Below, piece by piece: positions 61,456 to 64,000 of a stretch of DNA of 64,000 nt (position 1 is its first letter; each line of letters starts with the position of its first letter). The DNA comes from Cryptomeria japonica. Lineage: Eukaryota; Streptophyta; Pinopsida; Cupressales; Cupressaceae. Under the pieces are notes generated by a model, which was not told where the DNA came from, ran no database searches, and worked only from the letters and a program-made list of their open reading frames with translations. The translations under genes were made by a program, and so were the position numbers. Location of the stretch: NCBI RefSeq assembly GCF_030272615.1, contig NC_081413.1:164143080-164207079 (forward strand), given 5' to 3'.

Positions 61456-63086
61456 TTTTTTATTAAGGTAAAAATAGGTTTTGAAGGGGCTTCGAAACCC
61501 TTTACAAACGGAACTTAACAGATATAGCAATAAGAGACAAAAAGGAACAAACCAACAAAAAGCCAGCAAAAAATCATAGAGAGCTAGCTAAATCCCCACA
61601 AAGCCAGCAAAACTAGCCAGACCCAAGAGAAGAAACTAATTGATTTTTTTCAAGGCATTAGCCAAGGTATTGCTAATCCCATACAGTTCTTTGATATTTT
61701 CCCTAAGATTAGGGATATCCTTAGCAGAACAGCCACAACTTTCTTGACACTTGCGTCGGTCCTCTTAGCAGCACCAGCTGGAGTAGCTTCACCACTGCCA
61801 ATCTTGATAGTATCTTCATCCATGTCAAGGTCCACCACTGGTTTAGGAGAACTGGAATTATCAAAGACCTTAGCAATATCCTCCAAGTTTTTAGTGACAA
61901 CTGACAGGATATTTGGGATAATGCCCAACAAATATTTCATCGCCACATTCCCTTCTTCTAGTGATTTAACCTTCTCCTCCATATCCTGCTTCCATTTTAT
62001 CTGATCCTTGTCATCATCCTTCCTCTTCTCATCTGTCTATTTCCCATTTTTTTCCAGGTTCTTCAAAAGTTCATAGGTCCATCTATCATAATCCAGTCTC
62101 ACCTTAGTGAGTTTTTTAAGGTTATCTAGGAATAACCCTTTACCCACACTTTCCTTATTCTCACTTAAACTGTCCTTAGTTATATCCTTCTCAAGTTCCT
62201 TGTTCTCATCCCTCTCAGAATTCACATCTTTTTCCTCATTATCCTTATATTTCACATCCTCCATAGGGTGGTTGTTATCATTGCTAGGGCAATCATTGTG
62301 GATAGGGCTTTCATTGTTGGACTCATTATCACCACCTTTTTCCTCAACACCCACCTCCTCATCTTTCTAGTTGTCTTCACCATCAGAATCATCCGTATCC
62401 ATTTCGCTGCCTTCTTTTTCAGTTTCCTTTGTTTTGATCTTTTCTTCATGGGCTTCCATCCCAGAGGCACTCTTACTTTTTTTGCTAGAGGTTGCCTTCT
62501 CCTTGCTGGAATCGCCTCCCTCCAGCTTTCTCTTGCCTTTCCCTAGAGAGGTGAATAACCTCTTGTTTTTCAGCATGGTGAGGGTTTTATAGTGCTCATA
62601 AATGAGCAGCAAAAGCTCGCAATGGAGAACCAGATTTGAGGGATTCTTACTGTGTTTATTGAGGGACCTTGAAAGGGACCTGAAAAGGTAGTAGGGTAGG
62701 GAGACCCTTTTGTCATGTCTGAAATGGTTTAAAAGAACAAAGTGGTAAGTGTGGGCCCTAAAAAATTGGCCCTCAACAGTGATATATTCCATTATGGCAT
62801 TCAAAACCTAGCCCCAGATTTTCTTGATATTGGAGGCTTCATAGTAACCCCCTATGGCTTTGCCAATTTTAGCCCTCTCTTTTTCCTTACACAGGAACAT
62901 ATTTACCACGTTATTGGAGACTTTAAGGTCTCTAAAAAAATTAAGCCCTGAATGGAGCATACCAGTCACAGTAGCTATGAGTCCCGTGTCCAATTTGAAC
63001 TTAGCCCCATAGATTTTAAAGGACCCATTACACCAATTTTTAGAAATTTTAGAAATGACGAGATTTACCCTACAACTGATATGTTG
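61456..63086 (-). mobile_element. Retroposon-like unit X inserted in E2 gag
   Basis: On the minus strand it ends ACCTTAATAAAAAAT at the E2 border, a short A-rich tail as left by LINE-type retroposition, preceded by a 190-bp 3' untranslated part with a GGGTTTCGAAGCCCC block. It carries one broken ORF. The right side is cut by the LTR of another element, so its 5' end and any target duplication cannot be checked. Confidence 0.5.
61650..63086 (-). pseudogene. Unit X protein of unknown function, three TAG stops
   Basis: One frame from the element E border to 61650, broken by TAG at 62808-62810, 62367-62369 and 62037-62039. The first part is globular (TGMLHSGLNFFRDLKVS, AHTYHFVLLNHFRHDKRVSL, SLPYYLFRSL). 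A Lys/Ser/Glu/Asp-rich linker follows, then an acidic Asn-rich stretch and a short helical end. I do not recognise a named domain. The alternating helical pattern resembles, weakly, the N-terminal part of element A ORF2. A coding part with an A-rich tail could be a retroposed host gene or the ORF of a non-autonomous element. Confidence 0.5.
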
Positions 63087-64000
63087 TGTCATGCCCAAAC
63101 TTTTGGGCATGAATGGAATAATTTATTTTTTTTAAATATCAACCTATAACATTAAATTTGTCTAAACGAAATGCACTATCAAGTTTTGTCTTAACTATGT
63201 TCTGAATTAACTCTAACCACTAACTCAAGTATGCGAAATTAATTTTAAATTAAATTGCGGAATACTAAATGAATTATTTTATTATCTTGTCAATTTTAAT
63301 CATTAACTTATTTTAATCAAAACTCTCTAAAATAATTGATAAAGATAATATTAATCTCCAATAATCATTAATTGCTTTTAGGAACTAATTAAATTACTCC
63401 TAGCACTTAGATTTATTAATGCCTATATTTTATTTCAACAATGATTAAAATGTAGTTAAACTAATTCGAGTAAAGGGTCAACTGGTCCTAAAAGATTAAA
63501 CTCCATAATAATATAAACTTTAAAACCACTTTTTTAAATATACCCATATGTTTATAAAAAAAACATATATAAAATATATACACTTAATAAAATAAATAAA
63601 TCTACAATTTGTCCTATACATTCATATTCTAAACTATATATAAATATATATATGTATATTTATAAATATAGATATGATTATATTTATATATATACATATA
63701 TACCTATTTAACACCTATATATTGTATGTGAGGATATTTTTTTTTAAACATACATTTTTATCAGAATACCCATGAACCCTAATTTTAATATTATAAAAAT
63801 GCCCTTTTCATTTTATTTTCATTCCTTAATACCTTTACAACTTTCGAATACCCTAACCCATACCGAGTTAGGGTTTCATGTTCTTGTTTTGATGCAGGGA
63901 GGGCTGAAGGCATGGCAGAGTTCATGGAGATGCGGCCATGGCGGAGAAGTGGCAATCTCATGCAGGGGGGCTCCTCATAGGGATGGCCGCAGTTGAGCCT
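63087..64000 (-). mobile_element. LTR of element E (relative of the LARD-like element), continues past the window
   Basis: Begins TGTCATGCCC and continues GGGCATGAATGGAATAATTTATTTTTTTT. This follows the plan of the LARD-like LTR start (TGTAATGCC ... GAATGGAGTGCAACAATTTTTTT). There is no primer-binding site to its left, so this is a 3' or solo LTR. AT-rich, with TATA/ATAT runs at 63600-63720. A GC-richer end (63890-64000) is cut by the window edge. No gene. Confidence 0.55.

Overview
This window looks like intergenic DNA from a plant with a large, repeat-bloated nuclear genome. A conifer or other big-genome seed plant is my guess, not something the sequence proves. I see no host gene, rRNA, tRNA or CRISPR array. 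Almost every base can be assigned to transposable elements, most of them nested inside one another, and every LTR element whose direction I can read lies on the minus strand.

Layout. (1) 1-3921: leader and 5' LTR of a minus-strand LTR element (D) that runs off the left edge. (2) 3922-7791: a degenerate LINE endonuclease fragment on the plus strand, then a large inverted repeat (arms 4843-5595 and 6170-6918), then unassigned LTR-like sequence. (3) About 7801 to 61455: the remains of one old Ty3/gypsy element of the Tat type (E2), split into five blocks by later insertions. Its pieces are 7801-9179, 22727-25361, 39908-40206, 42324-46621 and 57877-61455. Inserted into it are element B (9180-22726), which itself contains element A (10583-17161); the young Tat element E1 (25362-39907); the truncated element C (40207-42323); and a LARD-like element with 3.8-kb LTRs and no coding capacity (46622-57876). 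(4) 61456-63086: a retroposon-like unit (X) with a broken protein of unknown function, cut on its right by the LTR of a further element (E, from 63087).

How the parts work. E1 and E2 follow the Tat plan: gag, protease, reverse transcriptase, RNase H, a second archaeal-type RNase H and integrase, all in one frame. Between pol and the 3' LTR lies an opposite-strand ORF carrying a plant mobile domain (PMD). E1 is very young: its two 793-bp LTRs differ at two positions and its 5-bp target duplication is perfect. Even so, three in-frame stops cut its gag-pol. A, B and C form a separate LTR family without protease, RT or integrase. A and B encode a coiled-coil protein with CCHC zinc knuckles and a protein of about 1,000 residues that I do not recognise; C keeps only degraded sequence matching the C-terminal end of B's second ORF. 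A/B/C and the LARD-like element must be moved by enzymes made elsewhere.

The observations I find most worth following are the two-gene, RT-less A/B/C family, the antisense PMD genes of the Tat elements, the short-motif arrays in the leaders of E1 and D, and the palindrome arrays in the U3 parts of several LTRs.
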